From Phoebastria nigripes (Eukaryota; Chordata; Aves; Procellariiformes; Diomedeidae), in the NCBI GenBank assembly GCA_035582835.1, contig JAYKAV010002792.1:83706-147705 (forward strand): DNA of 64,000 nucleotides. The letters are read 5' to 3'. This document shows positions 13,478 to 25,920 of the stretch, piece by piece. Numbering within the stretch: position 1 is the stretch's first letter; each line of letters begins with the position of its first letter. Position numbers and translations under genes: made by a program. Below the pieces are notes generated by a model. The model had not been told where the DNA came from. It did not search any database and was given only the letters and a program-made list of their open reading frames with translations.

Positions 13478-14647
13478 GTGATAACATCAAGAATAGCATG
13501 TATCCCCACTAACTGTAGTCTAATGTTGAGCATGGAAGATGCATGTCTGAGTGTCTAACAGCCAGCTCTTCCACCCCTCCCCTGCCCCCAGGCTGTTCTG
13601 CAAGCTCCTTCCACTTCCCTTCTGTTAGCTCAGGTGCTTATCTGACTCAGGGAGTCAATTCAGTCTGCTAATTTGGCAAAAAAAAACTAGCTAAAAGGAA
13701 GAGGATTCTGCAGGGTTACTGAGCTGAATTGGTTTACAGAGGCACCAGTGAACAATCAGATCTTCCCAGTTATCCCATCACGAGGAGAGAAGGAAAAAGA
13801 ATAATTAACCCTCCGTAAATGCTGAGTATCGTCATCCTTGCAATCAGTAGATGATGTTGGTTTTGGTGATCTTTTTAAAGAATCTCAGTGAAGATAATTT
13901 TCACACGCCAGTATATGAACACAGTTGTTCTCATAAGCACTTGGCTATCTAACCTCTGCACCAGGATGACAATGTGCTTACTGTCACATGGCATTGGAAT
14001 TTAAGACGTGACTTTCCCCCCTAATGCCAGCTTTGATCTTCTGTCACTCAGCCTCCACTGAAAACACTCCTGATGTAACTTCTGCACCCACTGTTGTTCG
14101 AGTGTATAAAATGAGGGGCTAAGAGCTGTAGATTTCTTATGTTATGACTACCCATATGAGGGAGGCATGCTAAGGAAATAGTCGTACCTTCGTAACATTA
14201 TAAATCACTTCTTTCAAGAGCTGCCAGTAAAAACCTATTATGTAATCTCAAAAGAATAAAAATTTACAATGTGTAAAACAATAATTCCAAATAAGATAGC
14301 ATTAAAGTTGATGTTAACCAGCTGAAGTTAATCAAACATCAGTAAGATTGAAGTATAAATGTATGAAGAAATTATAATGGCGCAAGTTTCATAACTTATT
14401 ATCATAGGAAATATTCTATGACACTTGTTTTGCTTTAGACAGCAGAGCTGTAAAAATAATGTCATTTTAGATTGTGATCCTTTTAACATTTACCAGAAGA
14501 TAAACATCTTTATGAAATACTGCATCTGTATATTTCTCTTCCATTCTCATTATTAACAAGTCTTGTCTCTAATATTCAACTTAATATAAGTGAATGAGTC
14601 ATCATGATAGATTTCTGTCATGTTAAAAAGATAATAACAATGAGTTC

Positions 14648-14668
14648 TTTTTTTTTTTTTTTTTTTTT
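14648..14668. repeat. Poly(T) run of 21
   Basis: Twenty-one Ts followed by AAAG. Homopolymer with no recognisable retrocopy downstream on the minus strand. Confidence 0.9.
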
Positions 14669-14957
14669 AAAGTTATTAGGAGGGAAATAATGAATGTGCC
14701 AAAGACGACAAATATCAGGCAGTGGAACTGGGCTTAAGGAGAGGTTGAAGAGGAAGGTGGCTAAGAAATAAAGCCTGCGATTCATTTAATCTTTCTCTTT
14801 CTTATCTGGAACAGAATGAGGAGGGTAGCAGTATTTCATAGGACTGGTCTAAGGACAGGGTTGTCAGGCATGGTATTAATAAGAATGTAAATAGAATGAA
14901 GAATATCAATGTAAATTGTCTTAGAATCAGAAAAGAAAAAAAAAAAAACTCTGAGGC

Positions 14958-15011
14958 TGCAGAAAATAACAGCCTCAGCTGGAGAAAATAGCAGCTGGAG
15001 AAAATAACAGT
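14958..15011. repeat. Short minisatellite, 16-20 bp unit, three copies
   Basis: The unit GCTGGAGAAAATA(G/A)CA occurs three times, the first with a CTGCAGAAAATAACAG variant and a CCTCA insertion. It is a small local tandem duplication in the intron. Confidence 0.75.
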
Positions 15012-18000
15012 TTCATAGAGAACTTTTAATTTAGCTTTGCTCTGTAAACAAGTTTGTACTACATATTTCTTCATGTATTTTTAACCTGATCACAACCTAA
15101 ACAGATAGTCATTGAAACATTACAGGATCAGATACNACCAACAAACACATCAAACATTCTAAATTTTCATTTTAAAATGATGGTTTCAATTTGAAGTATC
15201 CTACCTTTGCCAATGCATCTTCAGAGCTTTGTCTGGTTTATGGTTGTTATTAATGTCTTTGTGCAATGGTATAACTATTATTTTCAACTTGTGAAGGATG
15301 GGGAATTCAGAGAGACACTAGTGGAGGCTGCAGACCCAATGATTATATGAAATATTTAGTTAAAATATATGACTTTTGGGCTCCATTTCAGCACTGCAAT
15401 TTACTTAATATGACAAAGCTCTTTTATGTTGTAATTCTGCCTAAGTGCATTTGGGTCGGGTCAATAACTGGAGGAGAAAATGGAGAAGAAAATTCCAGAG
15501 TTCATCCATAGATGATCCCATGTCATGACACATTGGTCTCTTGGTACGTTTTCTTCTGTTTCCAAGTTACGTATACGCTCTGGTACTGAGGTTCTGAATA
15601 CATATGATCATTCATGAACTCATGCACTTTATGTAAGCTAAAGTATAGCCTCAGGTCAGTTATTCATGCAAATACTTAGCTCAATATTGCTCTGTATTTC
15701 CCATCTGAAACTACTGTATGATGTTGCTGTATAATGTTTGTTTAGAAACGTTATAACCCTGTAAAAAGCCAGCTGCTTTATTGCAATACATAGTTGGTGA
15801 ATTGTTTACTTGGTTTACACAGGTGTTGTGAAGCTTCTTTCGATTACTGCTTCTAGAGGTCTTTGAAAGTTACAGGTTAAAGCTGAAGTAGCCTTGCAGT
15901 GCTTTTGGCAGGAAAGGACTTCTAGACAAGTAAAGCTCACCCTTCTTTCCGGTGGAAACCGATAACAGAAAATTGGGAGTGTTCCACTGCAGGATCTATC
16001 CATTGGCAAGCCATGACCAGCTGTAAATATTGCCAAGATTAACAACAAAAACAAGAATGCTGACTTCTTTTTTTTTTCCCCTAAGTCAGAATCTGTGTAC
16101 TTTTAGGTTTGTACTTACTTTTAAGTATCAGTAATTTCCCATAGGGTTCTTGGTTCGTTAAGCACATAATGACATTTTTCCTGACTCTGATTTTCCTCTG
16201 AGAATTTTTTTAAGAATTTTGCCAGGCTCTTTGTTAGTCCCTGGGCTCAGAAAACTGTGTGTACTTGGATGAAGTAAATCCTAGAGTTGGGACGCAAGTC
16301 TATTCCTGACATTCACCACTTCAGAAGAAAGTGGGGGGTTTGTGAAAATTCAGCCCTGGTTTCAGCAGCAGTTAATGATTCTTCCAACTGGAGCTGTTTT
16401 ATTTCTTAATCTTATTTGAAAGAAAATATTTTCTTGAATGTAGACTTATTTCATTGGCATTTTTTCAGGGACTGTTACTCATATCCAATAATAGACATTC
16501 AAATACTGCAGCAGCATTCAAAAACTATGCAGCAGGTGCCATTCACTTCCTAAAAGAAAATACTTCATCCCGCCATGAAATCTGAACTTCCATGGCCACT
16601 GCCTATTCCTTTCTTACCAAGTCTACACCTTTTTTACCTGCCTCTTCCTCCGTTAGCTGCAGGAGTCTACTGTCTCTTGTGGGCAGTGAGAGGTTGAGGT
16701 GTAAAGCCCTGCTTCTTCAGGGGATGCTGCAGGTGGTGGTCGTTGCTGGATGTTTGCTGTGTGTTTGAATAAAACCGCAGCACAGGGAAAATCTTTACTA
16801 TGGTAATGAAGGGTTAGTGCAGCTGCTTGTACGCAGTGGGGGAACAGAGCTATTCGTCATTTCAGAAACACTGCAGACAACATAAAGGTTTGTGGAGTGT
16901 GTAGGTAAGTGCCGTGGGTAGGTGTGAGAGCGGAGCTGGCAAGTCCTTGCATAAGATTGTATCAGATATTTGGTAGTCGGTGATGTAATTTAAATGCCGT
17001 TTTGCCATTTGAAAACTATTCACTGGAGCTTGCACTGGAGTTTTGAATGTTTTCGAAGTGGTAGTAGTCATGAGGGCTCTCATTCAGAGCGTGTTGGGAA
17101 GAATTCAATTCCTCCCTTGCCTGACAGAATTTTGAAATCTCTCTTATCCCTAGCCATTGGGTTGGATGATCTTGAATGCAAAAAGTTCCTCTCTTAGGGA
17201 CTAAAACCCACGTACCTCACCACATGGATGCGTATCCTAACCTAGAAATTACTCTTTCTCTCCTTCTTAAAAATTTCTGGAATATTTTTATAATGTTATA
17301 ATGTTCTAGCTTTCTGTCTATTCTGCTACCTAAAACTCAGATTGAAACCTGCCTTCTTCCCAATATAAAGAAGGAGCTGAACTAAAACCTGTAATAAAAG
17401 CTTCACAGACGTGTCTCATAACGGAGAGAGTACAGTTTCTTTCTGCCAGGAGCCTGCTCCATCCTATGAATCCATCCTAAAGCTGCATACAAGAATCCTA
17501 TGAACACCGTTTTCCCTGTTCTGTTCACCTCATTTATATGTTTGCATGCAAGTATGCTGTACTGTGAACATTTCAATTTAAGCAGCTAGGGTCTGGTTAG
17601 TTTATTTAAATGCAACAGGGCAAAGATGTTTTCATAGTAAGGTATCTGAAGATGCAAACCCTCCTGAGAATTTAGCACGTAGATGCTTTAAAAATCCATG
17701 TAGCCACCTATCTACGTTTCTAGAAACTTTTAAAATAGCTAGGTACATATTTCTTAGAAGTCAGGTATCATTTATTTCAATTTACAAAGTTGCATTTGAA
17801 TGTAAGTGGATTTGAAGGTTGGTGACATAAGCACATTTGTAATTTTTTTTTTTCTTTTCATGTACTTTGCAGAATATTGCATGTTTACAGAGCTATCAAA
17901 GTAGTTAGAGAGACGCTGTCAAGTTGAAATTCATATTTGTTTCCAGAAAACGCAGAAAGTGAAGAGCCAAAGAACTTTCCCTGAGCAAAATTGATTATTT

Positions 18001-19372
18001 GATTAACAGTCTTATTTACTAAAAGCTGTGGGTGATATGAGTGATAAATTAGGAATGGTTGCTGTAATTATATGGTAGTTGTTGTGTGCCTGACTGAACC
18101 CTACTTGGCTATTCCCAGCCCTCCCCTTAACTAAACTCTGAAAAGCATTTAATATGGAAGGGAAGTTTTCTTTGGCATTCTGTACATTTAAAACAACTTG
18201 CTTGTATAACTGTGCTGGTAGGTTTATGTCATCAAACTCTCTTAACAGAGGAGCAGGTTATGTTGACTTAAGTGTTACTAGAAAAATAATTCTCAAGCCA
18301 GTTCTCCAATGGGCTTAATTTATTATTAATCTCATATCTGTTATTTTGAGAAATTGTAAACTAAAGTAGCCTATAGAGCTCCTATTATTATTAGCAAAAA
18401 TAATAGCTGATGAAGCCACCCGATGCTTTCAGGAGACAGGTATTATTATAATAATTATACTAATGAGTAAAATAAGGCACAAAAAGATTAAGGCCAAATT
18501 CAGCTGCATATGAATTGCCCAAGGTCATAAAGTAATCAGCTGTATGTTGGGAATAGCACAACAACAAAACAACAACAAAACAAATCCTGAATCATAGTCA
18601 ATTACTTATTCACAGAAGAATTAACTTCTGAAAAAGTTATTTTTCACATGGTTTTCATCAGTCTTTTGAACGATAGTATCATGCGGTGTCTCCTGTCAAG
18701 CAAGGCCTTCCTCTGTTTCAGCAACTCTGTTCAGGAGTTCTTTATATCACCCGAGGGAACAGTTAAAGCTCTGTCTCTGATTAATAAGAAACTTCTTTAT
18801 CAATGATTTACAGACGGGCACAGTGCTTTTCAGAGAATAGGAGAATTATAAAAAGTAAAAATCTGAGAGGGGATCAAAAATTCTCATAATAGTCCTAAAG
18901 TTACTCTGTAAATCCCTCCTGTGCTTTTTGTGCTTTGGTTCATCAGGTACCTGTTGGTAGGGCAAAAATTAGGTGAAGTTCACCCTTTGTCTTCATTTTG
19001 CTTTTTTTCTCTGCTTCCATTACTTTTTATAAAGATGACAGATTTTTTAACATGAAAATTATTTATAATGATCTCTCTGATTATGTTTAGACTGAAGACA
19101 ACAGATATTTAGCATCTAAAAGAACCATATCTGAAATACGGGCACTTTTCCAAGTACAAGCTATCTTTTGATATGTATTAATCAAAGCCTGTCCAGATAG
19201 GGGTTGTTTATGTCCCTTTTTTCTCTCAGCCTTGGGTTGTTATCCATATGTTACTGATATCCCATATGATGCCAGCCATGCTAACAGTTTTTATTTATCA
19301 GCTGTGCAGGAATCTGGTTCAGGAAAAATGTAAGACAGTAGTACAGACAGTACAGACCCTGTACTGTTGATT

Positions 19373-19446
19373 TGACATTATTTTGCTTACTACAGTAGCT
19401 ATATTATATAAGATGTGCAGCTACTACAGTAAGTAAAATAATGTCA
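19373..19446. other. Imperfect 28-bp inverted repeat, pre-miRNA-sized hairpin
   Basis: The left arm at 19373-19400 begins TGACATTATTTT. The right arm at 19419-19446 ends AAAATAATGTCA. The two 28-bp arms pair at 25 positions. The exceptions are one G-T wobble position and one 2x2 internal mismatch (AC opposite AC). An 18-nt AT-rich segment forms the loop. Total length is 74 nt. A second small inverted repeat, CAGTAC...GTACTG, lies just upstream at about 19349-19367. The hairpin is about 60 bp from the 3' end of an antisense CR1. It could be an intronic pre-miRNA-like hairpin, a decayed MITE or chance; nothing in the sequence decides. Confidence 0.6.
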
Positions 19447-19505
19447 GGTTAACACACTGGCACAGCACACCTCATTAGCTCTCAGATTTTCAAACCCATT
19501 GACTA

Positions 19506-20430
19506 TAGGATCAGAAAAATTGGCATTGGAAGGGACCACTGGTGGTCAGCTCACCTAATCTTCTGTTCAAAGCAGGGATAGCGTCAAAACTAGATCAAGT
19601 TACCCAGGGTCTTATCCAGTCAAGTTTTGAATACCCCCAAGGATGTAGATTATGGGTACCCAGTGCTGGGCTTCTCTCATTGTGAAGAATTTTTCCTTAA
19701 GNCTGTCTCAAATTTCCCTTGCCACAACCTGTGGCTGTTGCCTCTTGTCCTTTCACTGTGCATCTCTGGTAACAGTCTTGTCTGCAACATACCTCTAAGA
19801 AGAGAGAGAGAAACTGGAATTAGACTTCTCTTAGCCTTCTCTTTCTCATGCTGAATAAACATTAGACATTTTAATCCAGCATCACTGATCATATTCTGCT
19901 TCTTAGAGGTTCTTTGCCAGGCTTTCTCCAGTTTGACATTTCTCTTGTGCCAAGGCCCAAACCTGAAGACTTTGTGATTACAGCTGAACTTCCAGATGTG
20001 GTTTCACAAATGTCAAATAGTGGGGAAATGTGACTTCCCCCGACCTGCTAGCCATGCTTTTGCTAATGTGGTCCAGTATGTGGTTAACCTCCATCACTGC
20101 ACATGTATGCCAATCATTCATGTTATCACCAGGACAACTAGGTCCTTTTGGCAGAGCTTTTACCTAGCAAGTCAGTCCCCAAGCTGTACTCATGCACTGT
20201 TGCCCTGACCTAGTTGCAGCATTAACATCTGTCATTGCTGAACTTCATGAGATTTCTGTCAGCCCTTTCCTCTACTTTGCTGAGGTCCTTCTGAATGGAA
20301 GCCCTCCCATCTGTGTGTTTGACTGCTCCCCCTAGTTTGATGTCATCCCCAAATTTGCTAAGGGTGGATTCTGTCCCACTGCCCATGTTGATGATGAAGT
20401 TGTTAAAAAGTGTTGGAGTACTGACCCATG
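19506..20430 (-). mobile_element. Old CR1 LINE, 3' half of RT to 3' end, antisense
   Basis: Minus-strand reading shows diverged CR1. Downstream are the TTGGAAGGGACC-type 3' region near 19526 and the R-G-N-S-H-R-L motif. Upstream is the reverse transcriptase segment with L-F-N-N-F-I-I-N-M, S-K-F-G-D-D-I-K-L-G-G, A-S-I-Q-K-D-L and A-D-R-N-L-M-K-F. The F-x-D-D catalytic box is still present, but the reading frame is broken and the 5' end is lost somewhere near 20430. The terminal octamers are worn away. It is clearly older than the copy at 23167. Edges are approximate. Confidence 0.8.
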
Positions 20431-21744
20431 TAAACTGCAGGAAGAGGTTTTTCAAAAATGTTTCAGTTCTGCAGTATTCAGCAGAAAAGGGCTTAATAAA
20501 GATTTTCCATGCTATGGTAGAAGCATACATCACTCTGTTACTTATGACTGTCTCAGGGTGAAAGCTGCTAGTCTCATCACATATTCAGTCTGTCAGAATC
20601 CATTTCCATAAAGGTAGCTGCCAGACAAGATTCATATGGATTCATATGGCTGGCTGTTGAATGCATATCTCTACAACATCTGTGATTTAAAATCCATTGA
20701 CAAATCAGCATAGGTTCTTGTTTATAAAATGAAAGAACTTGTAGTCTCTTCATTATTCTTAATCGTTTCCTTGTAAGACACAGCGGTAAAAGTTGCAATT
20801 GCTACTAGCTGAGAGATTTTGTAAAATCATTTGTAAAATGATGGCATTTCTGTAATGTTTCCCACATATTGTTCGGTGATCACCTTTACGTACATTTTGT
20901 ATTACATGAGGAAAAAAAGTGACGGAGTTGCAGATTTCCATGGCAACAGGTATAATTCTATTTCCTTTGCTTTGTGAAGCTGGAACTTACCAGCACAGAG
21001 GCAAAGGATTGTTCTGTTAAATGGCAACCATGGATTTCAAAAGGTTTGAGTTATACAGCATGTGTCATGCATCTAAAACCTCTACTACACCAAGCAACTT
21101 TTGCCAGCAGAAAAAAACACCTGAGTTATTGTCTGAAAATGAAATTAATTGGAGAAAAGTTGCCAGTTGTAGGATGTATTAGGCTGATGCAAGTATGTTG
21201 AAAGATATAGCAATTTACAAACACTTCTCTGTTTCCCCCTTTCCAAATTGGGTTCCGGATTTGCAGCTGTTTTTGCTACATTAGTAAACTAGAATCAGAA
21301 AGGAAGCAAAAATTTCACTAGCTTCTTTTATATGCAGAAATTTGCACTATGATTTGGAGAGTTTTGTCTCTCATTTTAAGTTGTTTCTGGACCCCAAAAA
21401 AATATTTCCAAAGGTACGTTATGTATATTTATTTAGAAGTGTGTGCATTGGTTTTGAATGATTGCTTATTGCAGTTTTAGAACTGAGCAATTTCAAGAAT
21501 TCTCTGGCTGTATCTATCTATATACAAGATCATGATGTGATCCCCATGTGTGTGAGCACACAGAGTGGAAAAGAATAGCCCTTTATTTTTATATACCATC
21601 TTCTCAGTTGATTTTAATTCTGTAAAAGCCCACTAAAGGCAATGGAGCCACTAAAGTAAATATTAAATTAAATATTAACAAATTACTTTAAATTAAACTA
21701 ATATGTTTATTTGTGTGTTCATATGCACAGGCATTTTTTTTTAG

Positions 21745-21757
21745 CCCCCCCCCCCCC
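21745..21757. repeat. Poly(C) run of 13
   Basis: Thirteen Cs preceded by TTTTTTTTTAG. A homopolymer likely to give length errors in assemblies. Confidence 0.9.
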
Positions 21758-23166
21758 AAATATAGTATATTTCAAACCTAAAAACTTAATAATTTACATT
21801 TATGTACATTCACGTGCATTGCACATGTATAACTAGCCCCAGTACGTATGATTCAAGATGCATTTGTGATGTTTAAAAGTGACTAGTTAAAAGGAAGGAA
21901 ATGGGTTCTTTTGGAAGGTATCGAAGAGTCATCTAAGAGGGCTTTACTACATGATAGTAATTTTTATGTATTCTAGGTTTGCTTTTTTTTTTCTTTTTAA
22001 TTGAAATATCTTTGTATGACATATAAAACTAGCTTCTGAAAATGTCAGAAAGTAGAGGTCAGCAAGACTATGTGTGTTACTGAATACTGGAGACACGCGC
22101 TGATAAGCTTAATAAGGAATATTCATGAAAGGTTATTGATGATTATTATTTCAGCAAGCATTCAGAAAATTGTCTTCCTGTCATTTTATTAAAGTTCATT
22201 CGTACCAGCAATTTCTATATACTGAAATGAAGTAGCTAAAAGAAATGTGATTTCCACAAATATGTGTAATTGGAAACTACTGATCTGTTTTAGACAATAG
22301 AAGAAAAACTTCATAAGAAAGCTTGTGAAGTCCAAGGCATTTGCTTTATCAGAAAGAATGAAACTCAAATAACCATGCAGTGAACACTCTTAATACAGAT
22401 TCTAGCATTTTTTTGCCAAAATACATATGTAAGCCTTAGAATTCCAATTTTTCAGCCCCAAATTTACTCAGGTAAGGCTCTCCCAACTGGGGACATTCTG
22501 AGTTCATCCTTATTTCACCTTTCTTGCCACATGCTAGAGAGAGTTTTTGAAGTCTGTTCTCCACTGAGGGACTTTTTTTCATGTCATGACTTTTACCATA
22601 CCAGCTCTAAAACTGGCCAAATCAACTTCTATGAAGTCAGAAAGGCTGTCCTTCCAGTACTCTCAAGTAAAATATTGAGGACTTCAAGTGTCCCAAATAC
22701 CTCTTTAAGGTATGTCATATCTTTTGGCAAGCAATACCATGAAAAACTCACGTACTTTGAAATCTTCTCCAAAGCATATCAGGTTGAGGTCAGACACGAG
22801 CAGCTTTGTCAGAGAGAGGGATACCCAGCAGAGCAAGGAGAGTAAAAAGCAGACAGAGGAAGGAGGACAAGACTTTGTAAGTCGGCACTGATGGCAAGCC
22901 TCACTATTTTTAACTTTGGCTTGACATACCTCATGGAAGAGAACCTTCTGGAATACCATAAATTTCAGGTTGAATTCCCCAGAAAACACTTACTCCTGGT
23001 GAAGCATACCAGCCTTTGTGGACAGTCTCTTTCTTTGACCTCTCCAACTGACGCATTTCAGTTCATTCTTTCCCACCCCAACTTACTTACCCCTACATTG
23101 TTCAGAAGATAGATCTCATGCTCTCCCTTTTCAGTAAAACCTTCTTTATAATTTTGGGGATGCTAA

Positions 23167-24632
23167 TCACAGAATCACAGACTGGTTGAGGACGGAAGGG
23201 ACCTCTGGAAGTCATCTTGTCCAACCCCCCTGCCTCATGCAGGGCCACCTGGAGCTGGTTGCCCAGGACCATGTCCAGATAGCTCTTGAATGTCTCCAAG
23301 GTGGGAGACTCCACAACCTCCCTGGGCAACCTGTGCCAATGCTCAGTCACCTTTACAGTAAAAAAGTGTTTCCTGATGTTCAGAGGGAACCTCCTGTGTT
23401 TCAGTTTGTGGCCATTGCCTCTGGTCCTGTCACTGGGCACCACCAGAAAGAGCCTGTCTCTGTCTTCTTTGCACCCTTCCTTCAGGTATGTACAAACATT
23501 GATAAGATCCCCCTGGAGCCTTCTCTTCTCCAGGCTAAACAGTCCCAGCTCTCTCAGCCTTTCCGCATGAGGAGAAATGCTTCAGTCCCTTTGTCATCTT
23601 AGTGGTGCTTTGCTGGACTCTTTCCATCATGTCCATATCTCTCTTGCACTGGGGAGCCTGGAACTGGACCCAGTACTCCAGGTGTGGCCTCGTCAATGCT
23701 GAGTAGAGGGGAAGGATCACCTCTCTTGACCTGCTGGCAACAGTCCTCCTAATGCAGCCCAGGATACTGGCAGCCTTCTTTGCCACAAGGGCATCTTGCT
23801 GGCTCATGTTTAACTTGGCGTCCACCAGGACCCACAAGTCCTTTTCTGAAAAGCTGCTTTCCAGCTTGGTGGCCCCCAACATGTACTGGTGCCTGGGGTT
23901 GTTCCTCCCCAGGTGCAGGGCTTTGTACTTCCCCTTGCTGAACTGCATGAAGTTCCTGTCAGCCCATTTCTTCAGCCTGTTGAGGTCCCTCTGGATGGCA
24001 GCACGACCCTCTGGCATATCAGCCACTCCTCCCAGTTTTGTAAAACAACTATATCTGCTGAGGGTGCACTCTGCCCCATCATGCAGATGATTAATGAAAA
24101 TGTTGAACAGGACTGGACCCAGTATTAACCCCTGGGGTACACCGCTAGTTACAGGCCTCCAGCTAGACTTCATGCCACTGACCACCACCCTCTAAACCCA
24201 TCCATTCAGCCAGTTTTCAGTCCATCTCATTGAAATGAGCTGCTTATCCAGCCCATACTTCATCAGCTTCTCCATGAGGATCTTGTCCCTTGTCTTGGGA
24301 AACAGTGTCAAAAGCCTTCCTGAAGTCAAAGTAGACAATATCCACTGCTCTCCCCTCATTACCAAGCCAGTCATTTCATCATAGAAGAGTATCAGATTGA
24401 TCAAGCATGTCTTCCTTTTGGTGAATCTATGCTGACTACTCCTGATGACCTTCTTGCCCTTCATGTGCCTGGAAATGATTTCCAGGATTAGCTGCTCCAT
24501 CATCTTCCCAGGGACTGAGGTGAGACTGACCAGCCTGTAGTTCCCTGGGTCCTCCTTCTTGTCCTTCTTGAAGATAGCAGTGTCGTCGTCTTTCCTCCTG
24601 TCCTCAGGTGCCTCTCCCAGTCACTATGTTGT
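23167..24632 (-). mobile_element. CR1 LINE, 5'-truncated, antisense, inactive RT
   Basis: About 1.47 kb of well-preserved CR1. The plus strand starts TCACAGAATCACAGACTGGT, the complement of the CR1 3' end. On the minus strand, open blocks at about 24503-24192, 24188-23535 and 23443-23102 hold successive parts of ORF2: I-S-R-H-M-K, then S-G-V-P-Q-G-L-I-L-G-P-V-L-F-N-I-F-I-N and A-D-R-N-F-M-Q-F, then [14 protein letters not shown] and [10 protein letters not shown] near the C-terminus. Where the RT box should read F-A-D-D the sequence reads S-C-F-T, so the catalytic aspartates are lost. Stops and frameshifts separate the blocks. The 5' end is lost in the middle of ORF2, the usual CR1 truncation. 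Confidence 0.95.
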
Positions 24633-25394
24633 TTTGGCAAACCAAATAACACTTCCTGTACTCTAATGGCTACCATTAACGGCTATTCCTTGATTCGGTG
24701 AAGACCAAAATTCCTCCTAGCCCTCCCATCATTGACTCATATTTTATATCACCTATTAACAAACAATCATAATGATGCACATAATTCACTGCTTCTTTTT
24801 GAAATAAGACAAAGCTATAAATGAACATTTCAGTGATGAACTGCTTGAGATGAATGACGCCTAGAACATATCTTTGAAGATTAAGCTAATACCCTAGAGT
24901 TTAAGCTAATCTATATCAGCGCATTCTATGCCACCCGCCTTCACTTTAAGCATTCATGAGTCAACATGATGAACTAGGACTGTGATTCATTTCCATTTTG
25001 ACTTGAATAAAATGTGTAGGGATGTGGTGTTATCTTGGATTTTGCTTTATGGTTTTAGGTGTTTTTTTGCTTTGATTCTCCCCATTTCCCATCTGGAAAT
25101 AGCCACACCTTTAAACAAGTGTATCAGTACTGAGCACCTTCAAAAATCCAAAATTTTTACTTTTAAAACCTGAAGACTTTTCCCTGGGTGATGCTGCTTA
25201 AAGAAATTATTTTATAGTTCCACACAGTCTTATCTCTAAATGCTGTATATTTTCAGGTCAGCAAATGTCTATCTGCAAAATCTTTTCCTTCGTGTCATCT
25301 AGCACCTCTCTTTCATAAAAGCTCCCATTTCATGGTAACAGAAAGGACAATCAATATCTGCAAATAATGTCTGTACAATACTGGATTCTCTACC

Positions 25395-25412
25395 ATATAT
25401 ATATATATATAT
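25395..25412. repeat. AT dinucleotide microsatellite
   Basis: Nine AT units followed by GTATTT. A short simple repeat. Confidence 0.9.
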
Positions 25413-25893
25413 GTATTTATTGAAGAAATTAGCTTAACCTGCTAGCAATTTCTCCTATGTTTTAGAGACTCCTACCACTTAATTGTGTTTGTTTCCACTA
25501 AGATCTACTGTGTAGTCAGGCTTGAAATAGTCTCAGCTCTGTTCATGTCAGCATCATCTCCCATGTTATTAGTGAATGGTTTATGCAATGAAAAATGGAT
25601 AAAGTATTTCATACATTGCCTGTATACAATACAATGGCTCAAACCTTGTAAAGATGTAAGAACCTGACCTTCTGCCCTCACAGTATTTAGTATAGTTTCC
25701 ATAGGCAGGAAACTTCTTTCATGAAAGAAAAAAAACCACAATTTTGCAACAGAATATTGGTGAAGACACGCACCTTACTGACATTCAACAAATATAATCC
25801 CAATGCACTGTAAAATCCAGCTACTTTTCTCCAACATTAATCCATTCTGTCAGACAACAAAGTGATCTATTATGAGCTGCTTCTAGAGGAAAG

Positions 25894-25920
25894 AAAAAAA
25901 AAAAAAAAAAAGAAAAAAAA
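25894..25920. repeat. Interrupted poly(A)
   Basis: Eighteen As, one G and eight As. No retrocopy body recognised upstream. Confidence 0.9.

Noticed and set aside
15815..16054. Minus-strand open frame that looks like a signal peptide followed by a cysteine-rich small secreted protein.
   Set aside because: The apparent first methionine is a TTG codon, there is no upstream ATG in frame, and no splice context or family match was seen. The hydrophobic start comes from a TTG/TTA-rich tract.
20577..20800. Possible extension of the old CR1 beyond 20430.
   Set aside because: The minus-strand translation shows no CR1 motifs, so the element was ended earlier.
22531..23112. Overlapping open frames of about 75-105 codons on both strands just beside a CR1 copy, possible unknown exon.
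   Set aside because: No recognisable protein family, both strands open, and no convincing paired splice sites.
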